Shown: positions 42,869 to 54,230, counted from the stretch's first letter. The stretch is DNA of 64,000 bases from Armigeres subalbatus (GCF_024139115.2 NC_085140.1:103242988-103306987), one strand, 5' to 3'. The notes: a model not told the origin generated them from the letters alone. Translations and numbers: made by a program.

Positions 42869-43330
42869 TTTTTTTTTTCCTCGTTTGTCGGGTGAAGATC
42901 ACTGCGTCCAGATTTTAGGACTATTGTGATATACCCTTTTACTGTGAAATACGCAAGTTATCTCAGTAACATGTTTGTCACTGAGATACCTTGGTATCGA
43001 CTGAACTCAAGACCATCTATTATTGATGAATAGAGATCCTGAGTTACAGTATGTGACTCCCCATTCTGGCGAGACTAGCTTTATGAAGCCAACCACGTCC
43101 TTGGGGATAAGATCCATATGTCAGCAGGCCCTAAAAGGGCTTGCTGAGAACTTTGAACCTACGTTGGGTGAGTGCACTGCAATAGCAGAGGATGTGTTCT
43201 GATGTTTCTCTCTCCTCGTCACAGAAGCGGCAATTTGAGGTTTGGATTGCTCCGATCTTTTGTAGATGGTATCTGCAGGGCCAGTGTCCAGTTATTAGAC
43301 CGGTGTAGATGTTGAGATCCCTTTGTTGAG
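42869..43330 (-). mobile_element. 5'-truncated non-LTR retrotransposon, 462 bp
   Basis: On the minus strand the insert begins with coding sequence at 43330, passes a stop near 43133 and a ~250-bp 3' UTR, and ends in a poly(A) run (T run at 42869-42878 on plus). The duplication ACGCTTTT stands at 42861-42868 and 43331-43338. Truncated LINEs with a poly(A) end and target duplication are the normal product of target-primed reverse transcription. Confidence 0.88.
43131..43329 (-). pseudogene. C-terminal end of LINE ORF2
   Basis: The last ~65 codons read YTGLITGHWPCRYHLQKIG, then CRFCDEERETSEHILCYC, then ALTQRRFKVLSKPF. The C-x2-C-x8-H-x3-C arrangement and the LITGHWPCRYHLQKIG lead-in are typical of the C-terminal tail of R1/LOA/I-type LINE proteins. 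Everything upstream is missing. Confidence 0.8.
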
Positions 43331-43631
43331 ACGCTTTTGAACGTAATCCATTTGAAATTATTTTGGCCTTCGAACGGAATTCTTTTGAACTCCCGAGTGG
43401 AGTATTTTTAGCTTTTGAACAGAATTTTTCTGGACCTCCAACCGGACCCATCTGGGCTTCTGAACGGAAACGTATTAGGTTTTTGAACGAGATTCACTGG
43501 ACTTCGAATTTTAGCCTTTTGGATTACCGAGCGGGATTATTTTGGGCTTCCAAATCTAAATATTTTGATCTTTCGGACGGCTTTCTGTTTTTACTTCAGA
43601 GCGGAGTATTTGGTTTCTGAACGAAATCATT

Positions 43632-43689
43632 ATTATTATTATTATTGTCTTTAGTTTAGAGGCTTTCAGCCCTAGGCTGGCTCACCTCT
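43632..43689 (-). mobile_element. Very short retroposed LINE/SINE 3' tail (copy 4)
   Basis: On the minus strand: AGAGGTGAGCCAGCCTAGGG, CTGAAAGCCTC, TAAACTAAAGAC and an (AAT)n tail. The exact 14-bp duplication TGAACGAAATCATT lies at 43618-43631 and 43690-43703, so the 58-bp piece is a complete insertion event. Confidence 0.92.
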
Positions 43690-44096
43690 TGAACGAAATC
43701 ATTTTAGACCCTCAAGGATAGCCTTCTGGGCTTCCCAACGGAATCGTTTTAGATTTTCGAACGAAATTCAGAGCCTTTTGAAGTTCCGAACGGAATTATT
43801 TTTGAGCTTCCGAACGGAATTATTTGGACTGGAGCATTTTGGATTTCCGAACGAATTATTTTGGGATTCCGAACGGAAATATTTTGGGCTTCGGAACGAT
43901 ATTATTTTGGGCCTCCAACCAGAAACCTTTTAGACTTCCGAGTGTAGCATTTTGAGCTTCTGAACAAAACCGTTTTAGGTTCTCGAACAAAATTAATTTT
44001 GACTTCCAATCAGAGCACTTTGGACTTCCGAATGGAATTCTTTTGAACTTCCGAGTAGAGCTTTTTAGGCCTCCGAACAGAAACTTGAATTATCTT

Positions 44097-44139
44097 TATT
44101 TACGAGATTTTCGGCCCAGGCCGGTTCATCTCGTCGTAG
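44097..44139 (-). mobile_element. Very short retroposed LINE/SINE 3' tail (copy 5)
   Basis: On the minus strand: GAGATGAACCGGCCTGGGCC, GAAAATCTC, GTAAATAAAGATAATT. The 8-bp duplication AGAAACTT flanks it (44089-44096, 44140-44147). It is the most diverged of the five. Confidence 0.8.
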
Positions 44140-44284
44140 AGAAACTTTTTGAACTATTTTGGGCTTCTCAACGGAATCGTTTGAGCTTCTGAACAAAATC
44201 CATTTGAACCTCCCAGCTGAGCAATTTGGAGAGTGTTATAGCCGAAACAGACATTTGGCCGAAAGGGTCATAACCGAATAAGTA

Positions 44285-44700
44285 ATTTGAAAAGTGAGAA
44301 ATAGGGTATGAACAGTGAGACGTCTCATTTCTCACTATTTATTTCCCCTGTCTCACTGTAAAAAGTGAGTAATACGAAGTGAGACGTCTCACTACACACT
44401 TCTCACTTCTCATTTTTCACAGTGAGGATTAAGAAGTGAGACTCACTTCGCACTTCTCATTTTTTACAGTGAGAAGTGAGAAGTGAGTGGTGAGACGTCT
44501 CACTTCTCATTTTTCACTTCTCACTGTAAAAAGTGAGAAATGCGAAGTAAGTAGTGAGACGTCTCACTACTCACTTCGCACTTCTCACTTTTTACGTCTC
44601 ACTACTCACTTCGCACTTCTCACTTTTTACAGAGAGAAGTGAAAAATGAGGAGTGAGATGTCTCATTTCTCACTCCTCATTTCCCACTTTACAAATGATA
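44285..44700. repeat. GTGAGAA satellite with alternating palindromic nodes
   Basis: The array reverses orientation repeatedly. GTGAGACGTCTCAC palindromes or one-base variants are centred near 44321, 44385, 44496, 44560 and 44659. Between them are CACTGTAAAAAGTGAG turning points. The whole stretch can fold into successive hairpins. Confidence 0.85.
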
Positions 44701-44910
44701 TTCTGCCAAATGTTGTATTGGGCCAAACGTCCTATTCGGCCAGATGTCCTCGACAATTGACCGTTTCAGCCAAATGACCCTTTCGGCCAAATGACCTATT
44801 CAGCCGGATGACCCTTTCAGTCAAATGACAAATTCTGTAAAATGACCCTTTCGGCCCAATGACCTATTCGGCCGGGTTGCCTATTCAACCAGGTGGCCCT
44901 TTCAACCCTT
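44700..44910. repeat. GGCCAAAT-type satellite
   Basis: Words TTTCGGCCAAATGACC and TATTCGGCC every ~21 bp, as at 9120 and 38310. Confidence 0.8.
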
Positions 44911-47010
44911 CCGCCTTTCCGACTTCTTTTTGTATACCACGGACTCCGTATACAAATACGCTGGATGTTAAGTAACGAGATTAAATCTTCCACACAAACC
45001 GAGCACCTGCGATGAACTTTCGTTTGTACTTTCCGGCAACAGATCGAATACACAGACGTAACGAATATTGATTAGTGAGGTTTGCTTTCGAACTTCAACC
45101 GACGTGTAACTCGAATAAACTCGTCTCCGGGATTTTCATCATCCATTTCTCGATTGCGTAGCGGAAAATAAAATAAATGTTCAGTGAGCGGCCGTGAGCC
45201 GTTTTGTACGCCCTATCCATCAGCAATAAATTTGTATCGAGCTGCTTCAAAAACAAAAAAGCATGTGATTTTAGTCCATTGGCAAAAACTTTATCACCTG
45301 TTTCGACGATTCTTTGAAATACACCACCTTAGAATGAAAATAATATGAACAACCGATAAACAAAGAGAAACGTGCGCAATTGCTTACTACTGCTGGCTAC
45401 GAAACCACAACTGCTCCGTCTCCAGCGATTGAACTGATTTATTGGATTTTAATTTAATTCATCTTAGTCCTTCATTTTGGTAATTCAGTTGGCGACGGGA
45501 ATAGAAGTGCTGTCCTGAAAGATCTTTTCGTTATCTCTTATCCACAGTGCCCTTCCCTGCATCTGATGATGATTACAGAGCTTCATTGCATACGTAATTC
45601 ATGAATAATCCCTCACATTATAAAACATAAAGCTTAGTTGAAATGCAATTACTGTGGGCCAAATGCTCTCTGATTGATGGATTATTCTACTTCCAACGAA
45701 TGGCCAGGCATAATATGAGGAATGCAAATCTACCAATTGGCATTTACCCAATCTTTCATTGTCGTCAATCGTCATCATTCGGACATTACAAATAAAGATG
45801 GATGAGACCCGTACGTTAGGTTGCATCCCATAACTTGATTACTTATGCAGTAAACCAAGAGCTCAATTCGGATCAATTATCCCATCCACTTATCCCTTCT
45901 TCCACATTTGCCTGCACCCGGTTGAAATTCGATTACGCCCAGCTTTTGTTCCCCAATCCAGCAGATTAATGTGGGTAATTTTCCAATCAGTATAATCCGG
46001 TTCGGAATTATGTCCCTTTCCGTTCCGGGCGCGATTGCAACGCTCCGTCAAGCACACTCCCGATAAGCACCCTGCATCAGCTATGTGGGGCCCGCTACGC
46101 ATTTCCGATTTATGAGATTCAATGATCAAATTCCGCAAGCGGTGCACCACAGTTTAGAACGGCAGCGGGGCAGCAGCTGCAGCATATGGGGCCGCTCTGG
46201 TCGGTCATATTTGCATCCAAGATGTGATGACGTTGGCACGTTTGCTGCATGCATTCATTCGAGCTGGATGTGTGCCTTGCATACTTTAATAACGAGCCCC
46301 GCCGCCGGCCACCGCTGCCCATCAGAATCCCGATCCAGGTCCGTCACGCTTCCACCAAGCAGGATGACGGCGGCCATGAACGGATCCGTCACCGGGATTA
46401 GCCTATCGCTGCACTTGTGTGACACAGAGCCGAGCAGTTCCTGTGTAAGGCTCTCTCTCATATCGTCGGGTTGTTGCATCTGGAATGCAGCTGAGGAATC
46501 GATGGCACTGGGCGTTGCGGCCGGTTACGGATCAACTCCAATATTGGCGTAGTCGGAGAGGATGAGGCATTATTCGTCGTTCTCGTTTCGAACCGGTTGC
46601 AGTGTCGTCATCACAGTCACACCACGATGGAGACTGGAGGCTGTATGACTTATTTATGCAAACAGCTGAGTAGTCATTTTCTGTCATGTATTCCGATCCG
46701 AAATGAACGTCGTGGATGTGAAAGCAGTGTGCTGTTTTTCAATGGATCACCGGATCACAGTCTTTTAGGTCACAGAGCAGTTTGAGTTTGGTATTTGAAT
46801 TGGTTTCCCTTCTTCATCATATTCTCTTTTCCTATCCTGAAAGGCAAAATTTCGCTTCAGAAACAATTTTTAATAGATGAGTTGTGGATTCGAAACTCAT
46901 ATACGTTTTTTTTAATATTTGTATTTCTGCTTCCTAACTTGGTTCCCAAATACAATTTCATTATTTGTTTAAAAGCTTAAACTAAAATTCTGTATCTTGT
47001 TCTATTTCAG
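44911..47010. other. No gene called; GC-richer island 45990-46560
   Basis: This looks like single-copy host DNA. The island has overlapping open frames on both strands, for example a minus-strand frame with MQQPDDMRESLTQELLGSVS at 46255-46479, but no domain or splice structure I can defend. It may be an exon, a promoter or another conserved region. Confidence 0.35.
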
Positions 47011-47048
47011 GTACGCATACTCAATGTTTCAACCGCCTAGAAACGCTG
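47011..47048 (+). CDS. Candidate 38-nt microexon
   Basis: The acceptor TTGTTCTATTTCAG is strong and the donor CTG followed by GTAAGAG is close to consensus. Two frames are open across it, reading YAYSMFQPPRNA or THTQCFNRLETL. Nothing nearby shows the adjacent exons, so this rests on splice signals only. Confidence 0.25.
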
Positions 47049-48305
47049 GTAAGAGATTTAGAACGTATACAATTTATAATCCAATACATACCTTTTAATG
47101 AATACCAAACTAAGTTGCAATCAAATATAAATATTCGCTTTGAAATATGTTTTCCAATATGTTAGTGACAGTGTAAAGGTCGTTTGCAATTGCACAAATC
47201 CTCTATAATTTGAATTGATAATAATCGCACATTTCAATCCACCATTATTGCGTTTCGTATCCATATTAAATGCGATTTCCATCGCTTTGCATAGCTCGCA
47301 CCTGGCTGGCTTCGCCACGATACGAAACAGCCAAATGGGTCTTCTGTAAAACACACGTGTACCAACCAACCGACAGCGTATGGGCTTAGATATCTAATGG
47401 ATGTGAGTGCTGCCCCGACTGACTGGTGCAATAATGTTTTAATTTGAAATCCAACCTTGAATAACGGTTCCAGCCACCAGCCCGATGGCGACCACCGCCA
47501 CCGGAGCAGCGATAAAGCGTTTGGATGTAAATGGGAAGAGTATCGTTCCCTCGAGATCGGTGATAAATGCGGGTCGCGTGCCATCGTCATCATCGTGGAT
47601 GGGATACCCGACTTTGTTTAAATTTAATGTTGAAAAGGCAATCGTGCTTGATAGTAATATGAGATATGTTCGTACATATAAGCATTTGCATAAAACAAAT
47701 TAATATTCTAACGATCATTCGAATTTTATTGCTGACTTTTCGATCACGCGAAAATAAAATTGGAAACATATTGAAACATATAAGCATTACAAAATTACTA
47801 CATCAGAAGCATAACACTAAAATTTGATATTGATTTGGACATAATACTAATGACTGTGTTGATCAAAATTCCACACAAATACTGTTATGATCCTATTCTC
47901 ACTCACTAGATATCAAGCTTAACATCGGATACTTCAGAAATCTTATCATCCAGATAACTCTCCGGAATGTGTAACGAATGGCTAAGGCAAACATCTTCTG
48001 GTACCGAAACGTGAACCCGGATCTCGCAGAAAACAAAAATTATTATCATTGCACAGCTGCTTTCAGATGCCAGAAATATGGATATGTGTTTGTTCGTCTG
48101 ATGTTTTAATAATTACCAAAATGAGGCACGCCTTCCGCCTAACTGGGTTGGATTCGCACACGTGTATCAGTCAACAAACGTATCGAGCAAGTTACTATAT
48201 CAATAGATGCACTATTAATAACTGGGATTTTTCTATCGATTTTGTTTAAATGAATATGATTTTAGAAAATGGTTTAAGCTCCTTTAGGGTCATGTTTTCA
48301 GCTGT
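47049..48305. other. No gene seen
   Basis: Unique-looking AT-rich DNA with no repeat match within the window. Confidence 0.4.
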
Positions 48306-48551
48306 CGAGTTTAGTACTATTCCATTTAATTCCACTACGTTTTGTAATCTTTCCAAATACGTTTTTCGACCCTAACTGTAACGACCCTAACGTCTTCAGT
48401 GTCTCGTACTTGGCTCGACTTAAGTCAAGTTGAGGCACTGTCCAGTCGAGTCAAGTATGAGACACTGAAGACGGCGTTACAGTTGAGGTCGAAATACGTA
48501 TCGGTAAAGATTACAAAAAGTAGTGAAAATAATGGAATAGTACTAAACTCG
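48306..48551. mobile_element. 246-bp MITE with ~110-bp TIRs
   Basis: The ends CGAGTTTAGTACTATTCCAT are exactly inverted at both sides. Inner words GTCTTCAGTGTCTC and TCGACC...AACTGTAACG repeat in inverted order. The loop holds a further TCGACT inverted pair. No clear target duplication was found. Confidence 0.85.
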
Positions 48552-48586
48552 TTTTATGACAAGGGATACTTATTATTGAATACGAC

Positions 48587-48660
48587 ATAGATTCCCAAAC
48601 TGTGGGTCGTGACCTCCAGGGGGTTTTGCGCTGATCATTAATGGGTTGCGAACCTCAAAC
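48587..48660. mobile_element. hAT-type terminal fragment
   Basis: ATTCCCAAACTGTGGGTCGTGACC resembles the widespread hAT terminus CAGnGgTTCCCAAACTGTGG followed by GGTCGCGACC, and a GGGTTGCGAACC word follows. No opposite end was found. Confidence 0.45.
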
Positions 48661-49140
48661 CTTGAATTATCCGCGGTTCTCAACCTGGGGTACATGTACC
48701 CCTGAGGGTACCTTCGCTGGCCCTAGGGGGTACCTCGGACAAGTGTAAGTGACATTTTGATCAAAATTGAATTGACTACAGCAACAAATTCTTGCTCCTA
48801 GAGCTTTTCGGAAATATGTCGATAGAGTTTGTACGTTGTTTATAAAAATGCGAAAATTAACAGAATTTTTTTAATTTTTGAACCTCCATACAATTTGTAT
48901 GAATCTAAAACATATTCAGCCCATTTTTCTCAAAACTAAGATTTTGTAACTTATACCCCTTTGCGTTTCGAATAAAACTTATTGATAAGGGTTTGATTAT
49001 TTTTTTTTATTCTAATGCTTTGTATTATACATAATATGCATGGAAATCAGTAAATCAAATACTTTTGAATTCTATCAACCCCAACCAATACAGTGTGTGA
49101 AGAAGTGTGGGACGAAAGATCCAAAGGACAAAACGTCGAA

Positions 49141-49734
49141 TGAACAAATTTTAAAAATCATCTATGTGAACTACCTGATTTTGGCAAAATGTTAAATAAT
49201 ATTCTTCTGTACAAAAACCTAGAATCTAAAGGTTCAGAAGCCTCTATTTGATAGACATGAAGGCCTTTTTAGGTAAAGCTTAATAGCTTCGTTGCAAGGA
49301 ACTTGGAAGCAGTTGTGTTTCTCCAGCAAGCAGAGCGAGCGGCCGGTCGTCGAAATTTGTTTTGCTTTGTGTGGGTGAGTAAGTTATTCAGAAAGTGAAA
49401 ATTTAATCGGCATTCAGTTATGCAGTGCGTTTACCAAAACGAACCCTGCCACACTACCTACCCCATATAACCAACATCCCAGTGATTTCTCGTGGAAGTG
49501 CAGATGATTTGTCGGCTTCATCATGTCAACATTTTCCTACCCGTTCCTTAATTGACCTGCATTCGGACACGGCCGGCGCTGGTATTGCTTATTTTTGGGT
49601 CACCAGTTCTTACACATTGAAGATGGTGTTAGTCCCAAAAATCATCTGTTGGTTCTCTGTGTAATTGCAGCTGACCTGGCAATAACGGAATAGCAATCGT
49701 GGGCGGTCAATCATGCTCATGCTAATGCTCATAG
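49141..49734. other. Unassigned interior of hAT-like copy 3
   Basis: The stretch between the right flank and the minisatellite has no recognised gene. It begins with 16-bp satellite-like words and includes a less AT-rich part (49320-49640) not present in the other two copies, so it may be captured or inserted DNA. Confidence 0.4.
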
Positions 49735-52556
49735 CTTCGATGCAAGAAAATTGGAAGCCTCCTTTCAAGAGACTCGGAATCCTCCTTTCAAGAATCTCGA
49801 AAGCCTTATTTCACGAGGCTCGCAATTCTTTTAAAAGTCTTGCAAGCCCCCTTTCAAGAAACTCGGAAGCCTCCTTGCAAGAGGCTTGGAAGCCTCCTTG
49901 CAAGAGGCTTGGAAGCCTCGTTACAAGAGGGATGCCTCCTTCCAAAAGGCTTGGAAGCATCCTTCTAAGAGGCTCGGAAGCCTATTGTGAAGGGGCTCGG
50001 AGGCTTGATTTCAAAGATTTTGGAAGCCTCTTTTCAATAGTCTCGGAATTCTCCTTTCAAGAGTCTCTGAATCCTCCTTTGAAGAGTCTCGGAGGCCTCC
50101 TTCGAAGAGGCTCGGAGATCTCCTTTCAAAATTTTCGGGAGCCTTTTTTCAAGAAACTTGGAAGCCTTCTTCCAAGAGGATTGGAAGCCTCATTTCAAGA
50201 GGCTTGAAAGCCTGTTTTCGAGAGGCTTGGAAGCCTCCTTTCAAGAAGCTCGGAAGCCTCTTTTCAAGAAGCACGGAAGCCTCTTTTCTAGAAGCTCGGA
50301 AGCCTCCTTCCAAGATGCTCGGAAGCCTGCTGTCAAGAGGCTCGGAGGCCTGATTTCAAAGAGTTTGGAAGCCTCTTTTCAAGAGTCTCTGAAGCCTTCT
50401 TTCAAGAGGATCGGAAGTCTCCTTTCAAAAGGCTCGGAGGTCTCTTTTCAAGAATCTCGGAAGCCTCTTTTCAAGAATTTCGAAAGCCTTATTTCACGAG
50501 GCTCGCAATTCTTTCAAAAGTCTTGAAAGCATCCTATCCAGAAACTCGGAAGCCACCTTCCAAGAGGTTTGGAAGCCTCCTTTCAAAAGGCTCGGAATCC
50601 TCTTTTCAAAAGGATTGAAAGCCTCCTGTCGAGAGGCTCGGACCTCTGATTTCAAAGAGCTTGGAAGCCTCTTTTCAAGAGTCTCGGAATTCTCCTTTCA
50701 AGAGGCTCAGAAGCTTCTTTTCAAGAGTCTCGGAAGCCTTATTTCACGAGAATCGCAATTCTTTCAAAGTCTTAAAAGCCCTCTTTCAAGAAACTCGAAA
50801 TTCTCCTTTTAGAAGGCTCGGAAGTCTTTTTTCAAGAGTCTCGGAAGCCTCCTTTCAAGAGGCTCGGAAGTCTCCTTTCAAGAATCTCGGAAGCCTCTTT
50901 CCAAGAATCTCGAAAGCCTTATTTCACGAGAATCGCAATTCTTTCAAAGTCTTAAAAGCCCCCTCGGAAACATCATTTCCAAAAACTCGGAAGCCTTCTT
51001 CCAAGAGGATTGGAATCCCGCTTCCGACAAGCTATGGAACCTCCTCTCAAGGAACTTCGAAGACTTCTTTCAAGAGGCACAGAAGCCTCTTGCCAAGAGG
51101 CTCGGAAGGCTCTTTCCATTAGGCTTGGAAGCGTGCGTTCAAAAGATTCAGAAGCATGCGTTAAAGAAACTCGGAAGTCTCCTTCCAAGAAGCTAGGAAG
51201 CCTTGAAAAGCCTTATTTCACGAGGCTCGCAATTCTTTAAAAATTCTTGCAAGCCCCCTTTCAAGAAACTCTGAAGCCTACTTGCAAGATGCTGGGAAGC
51301 CTTTTTCCAAGAGGCTGGGAAACCTCCTTCCAAGAGGCTCGGAAGCCTCCTTCTAAGAGGCTGGGAAACCTATTTCCAAGAGGCTGGGAAGCCACCTTCC
51401 TAGAGGCTGAGAAGCCTCCTTCCAAGAGGCGGGAAAGCTTCTTCGAAGAGGCTGGGAAGCCTCCTTGAGGCTTGTAAGTCTCCTCCTGAAGATTAGAAAC
51501 CTCCTTCAAAGAGGCGGTTAAGCCTCCTTCAAAAAGGCTGGAACCCTCCTTCCACGAGGCTGGGAAGCCTCCTTCCAAGAGGCTGGGAAGCCTCCTTCCA
51601 AGATGCAGGGAAGCCTCCTTCCAAGAGGCAGGGAAGCCTCCTTCCAAGAGTCTGGGAAGCCTCCTTCCAAGAGTCTGGGAAGCCTCCTTCCAAGAGGCTC
51701 GGAAGCCTCTTTTCAAGAAGCTCGAAATTCTCCTTTCAAGAGGCTCGGAAGCCTCCTTTCAAAAGGCTCGGAAGCCTCCTTTCAAAAGGCTCATAAGCTT
51801 CCTTTCAAGAGTCTCGGAAACCTCCTTTAAAAAAGCTCGGAGGTCTCCTTTCAAGAATCTCGGAAGCCTCTTTCCAAGAATCTCGAAAGCCTTATTTCAC
51901 GAGGCTCGCAATTCTTTCAAAAGTCTTGAAAGCCTTCTATCAAGAAACTCGGAAGCATCCTTCCAATAGGCTTGGAAGTCTTATTCCAAAAGGATTGGAA
52001 CCTACTTCCAAGAGGCTTGGAAGCCTCCTTCCAAGAGGGTTGGAAGCCTTCTTGCAAGAGGCTTGGAAGCCTTATACCAAAAGGCTTGGAAGGCTACTTT
52101 CAAAAGGCATGGAAACCTCCTTCCAAGAGGCTCGGAAGAGCTTGGAAGCCTCTTTTCAAGAGTTTCGGAATTCTCCTTCCAAGAGGCTCAAAAGCTTCTT
52201 TTCGAGAGTGTCGGAAGCCTTATTTCACGAGGCTCGCAATTCTTTCAAAAGTCTTGAAAGCCCCCTTTCAAGAGGCTTGGAAGCCTCCTTCCAAGAGGCT
52301 TGGAAGCCTCCTTCCAAGAGGCTTGGAAGCCTCCTTCCAAGAGGCTTGGAAGCCTCCTTCCAAGAAGCTTGGAAGCCTCCTTCCAAGAAGCTTGGAAGCC
52401 TCCTTCCAAGAAGCTTGGAAGCCTCCTTCCAAGAAGCTTGGAAGCCTCCTTCCAAGAAGCTTGGAAGCCTCCTTCCAAGAGGCTTGGAAGCCTCCTTCCA
52501 AGTCCAAGAGGCTTGGAGGCCTCCTTCCAAGAAGCTTGGAAGCCTCGGAAACGTAA
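49735..52556 (-). repeat. 2.8-kb array of the 23-bp minisatellite
   Basis: Roughly 120 units of GGAAGCCTCC followed by TTCAAGAGGCTT (plus strand). Higher-order structure is present: a block with CTTATTTCACGAGGCTCGCA recurs near 49805, 50490, 51210, 51892 and 52230, roughly every 340-720 bp. The most uniform part is 52262-52550. Overlapping frames on both strands with a 23-residue period are artefacts. Confidence 0.93.
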
Positions 52557-52750
52557 CGAAGGCGCCTATTGTTGTTTTTTGGTAATTCATCGACTGGTGA
52601 TTTGTGCAGTGGCAGTTTCCAAAAGAAATGTTATTACAAGATTAACTATACAACTATCGATTGGCCATCACAATAGATCTTACAAATGGTCGCAGTGATT
52701 GAATACGCAACAAGGAGAAGAAATGGATTGGCTGCTGTTAAGTTAATGGT
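52557..52750. other. No gene seen
   Basis: Unique-looking sequence between the 23-bp array and the retrotransposon poly(A) end. Confidence 0.4.
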
Positions 52751-52763
52751 TGGAAAGGGCTAT
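52751..52763. repeat. 13-bp target duplication, left copy
   Basis: TGGAAAGGGCTAT directly abuts the T run (a poly(A) tail on minus). The identical word at 63714-63726 directly abuts the truncated ORF1 end of a minus-strand LINE. Confidence 0.75.
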
Positions 52764-53165
52764 TTTTTTTTTTTTTGAGCAAGGGTAAACGGAAATCTGC
52801 AAACAGACACCTGAGGAGGTTAACTCAGGTAGTGTGGGGATGGGTATGTCATGTAACTCTTACCCGACCCACTAAAACCGTACCCCCGGCCCGCAATTAA
52901 GCAATACATCAGGGGGGGGACTATTGAGAACGCTTACGCCTATGCTAACGCACTTGACGTTAATACACATCGACTTCAAAGGTGGTAACCTCAACACCCG
53001 TCGATCGCAAGCTATGATAGTAACCTAGCGGTCCGTATCATAATCTCACGTTGGAGACGAGCACCCCGAAAACAAGCACCGCGCATGAACCGCAATGACC
53101 TATATATCTACATAAGGAGGTCCCCGAAGCCCACCCGCGACATGTTGGTTGTCGGGGTGAGCAAA
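52764..53165 (-). mobile_element. 3' UTR and poly(A) end of an R1/LOA-like LINE
   Basis: On the minus strand a non-coding, GC-richer tail (ending TCCGTTTACCCTTGCTC) runs into a poly(A) stretch at 52776-52764. It lacks an open frame. The matching 13-bp repeat links it to the coding part at 62574-63713. The upstream limit near 53165 is approximate. Confidence 0.65.
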
Positions 53166-54230
53166 GTGTTCACTGCATCATTGGACATTGTTGTTTGATC
53201 TACGCTTGGTGGTTGTGATCGTTGTTGCTCTGTTCCAATTGATGATATCTATTGCAAATTGCCGGTAAAAAGTGATTAACCGATTACCATTGAAACATAG
53301 TTTGTTGATTCCTCGTTTGCTTATCGAAAATTCATCAACGATTGCACTAAAATCTCACGAAACAGATTCAAACTCCACGGCATATAAAAACACTTTCTAA
53401 TGGAGAACGCCAGCATGTGTAAAAAGTGTTACCTTGAAAATATTTGAAAATATTCCAACGGAAATGCATCTTTTACGATTCCAAGAATCTTTGGATGTGA
53501 ATAATAATGAAAATAAACTAACATTTTTACGCTGAAGTCCATTTCTACATAAATATCCAAAACTGCGTAAAAATTTCTTCTACGTAAATCATTTCCGTGG
53601 ACATTCCTCCTGCCCTAAAAAACACGTATGTGGAACAACTTTAATTCCAAAAACCAAACCAAAATTTGTCTGTAAAGCAACCCCAATGTGTTTTATAATT
53701 ATTCATTATATGTATCCGCTATTTCATCATTCATCATTTTGATGATTACTATAATGCTACTGTGCGAAAAAAAATCATTGAGAAAATAATCTACTGGCAA
53801 TTGAAACACATTTTATTCCAAATGGAAGAGATTTTGAAGTATTTCAGACATATTCTTTTTATCAATGGTCAATGTAAATTGATTTTTTTTATTTCATTTT
53901 GCAAACGCGTTGCTTGTTTATGTAGAATGGAAAATATTGTCAACAAACAATAATAACTGTAGCAATCAATCTGCAATTATACATCACGCTGCAGTGATTC
54001 CAGGAAAAGAAATTTATGAATTACATTTACTCCGATCGCCTAAATGAGTTTTCAATTGCATTTATCTCCGATTTTTGGAAAGATGAAGAAACTGCATAAA
54101 TGAGTTCCAAATATCTGCAAACATATAACTTTTTATTGTTGTAAAGCAAACAAACAAAAACAATTAAAAATATTTGCCGTCCATTATTTGATGGGCATTT
54201 AACATGATTTCAATTTTCTCGATGAATTCC
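53166..54230. other. No gene seen; AT-rich
   Basis: No retrotransposon coding sequence is visible on either strand, although the missing RT domain of the R1/LOA-like element would be expected in or beyond this region. It was therefore deleted or replaced. Confidence 0.45.

Larger units (their letters stand above)
39850..44170. repeat. ~23-bp minisatellite, CTTCCGAACGGAATT type
   Basis: Over 4 kb of degenerate units with CTTCCGAACGGAATTCTTTT words about 23 bp apart. It is interrupted by a MITE (40251), three LINE tails (40800, 43632, 44097), a solo LTR (42156) and a truncated LINE (42869). Frames through it are artefacts. Confidence 0.88.
48671..52556 (-). mobile_element. hAT-like element with 23-bp minisatellite (copy 3, inverted)
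   Basis: The plus strand starts CCGCGGTTCTCAACCTGGGG, the right terminus of this family in inverse orientation, followed by GGTACATGTACCCCTGAGGG as in copy 1. Further in, a segment around 49080-49170 matches the right flank of copies 1 and 2 (CACACTGTATTGGTTGGGGT region). The 23-bp array follows at 49735-52556, also inverted. The far terminus was not found beyond 52556, so this copy is truncated. Confidence 0.65.

Noticed and set aside
49713..52590. Overlapping frames of 60-219 codons on both strands with a 23-residue period
   Set aside because: They arise from the 23-bp unit cycling through three phases. Frames on both strands are equally open, so nothing singles out a coding strand.
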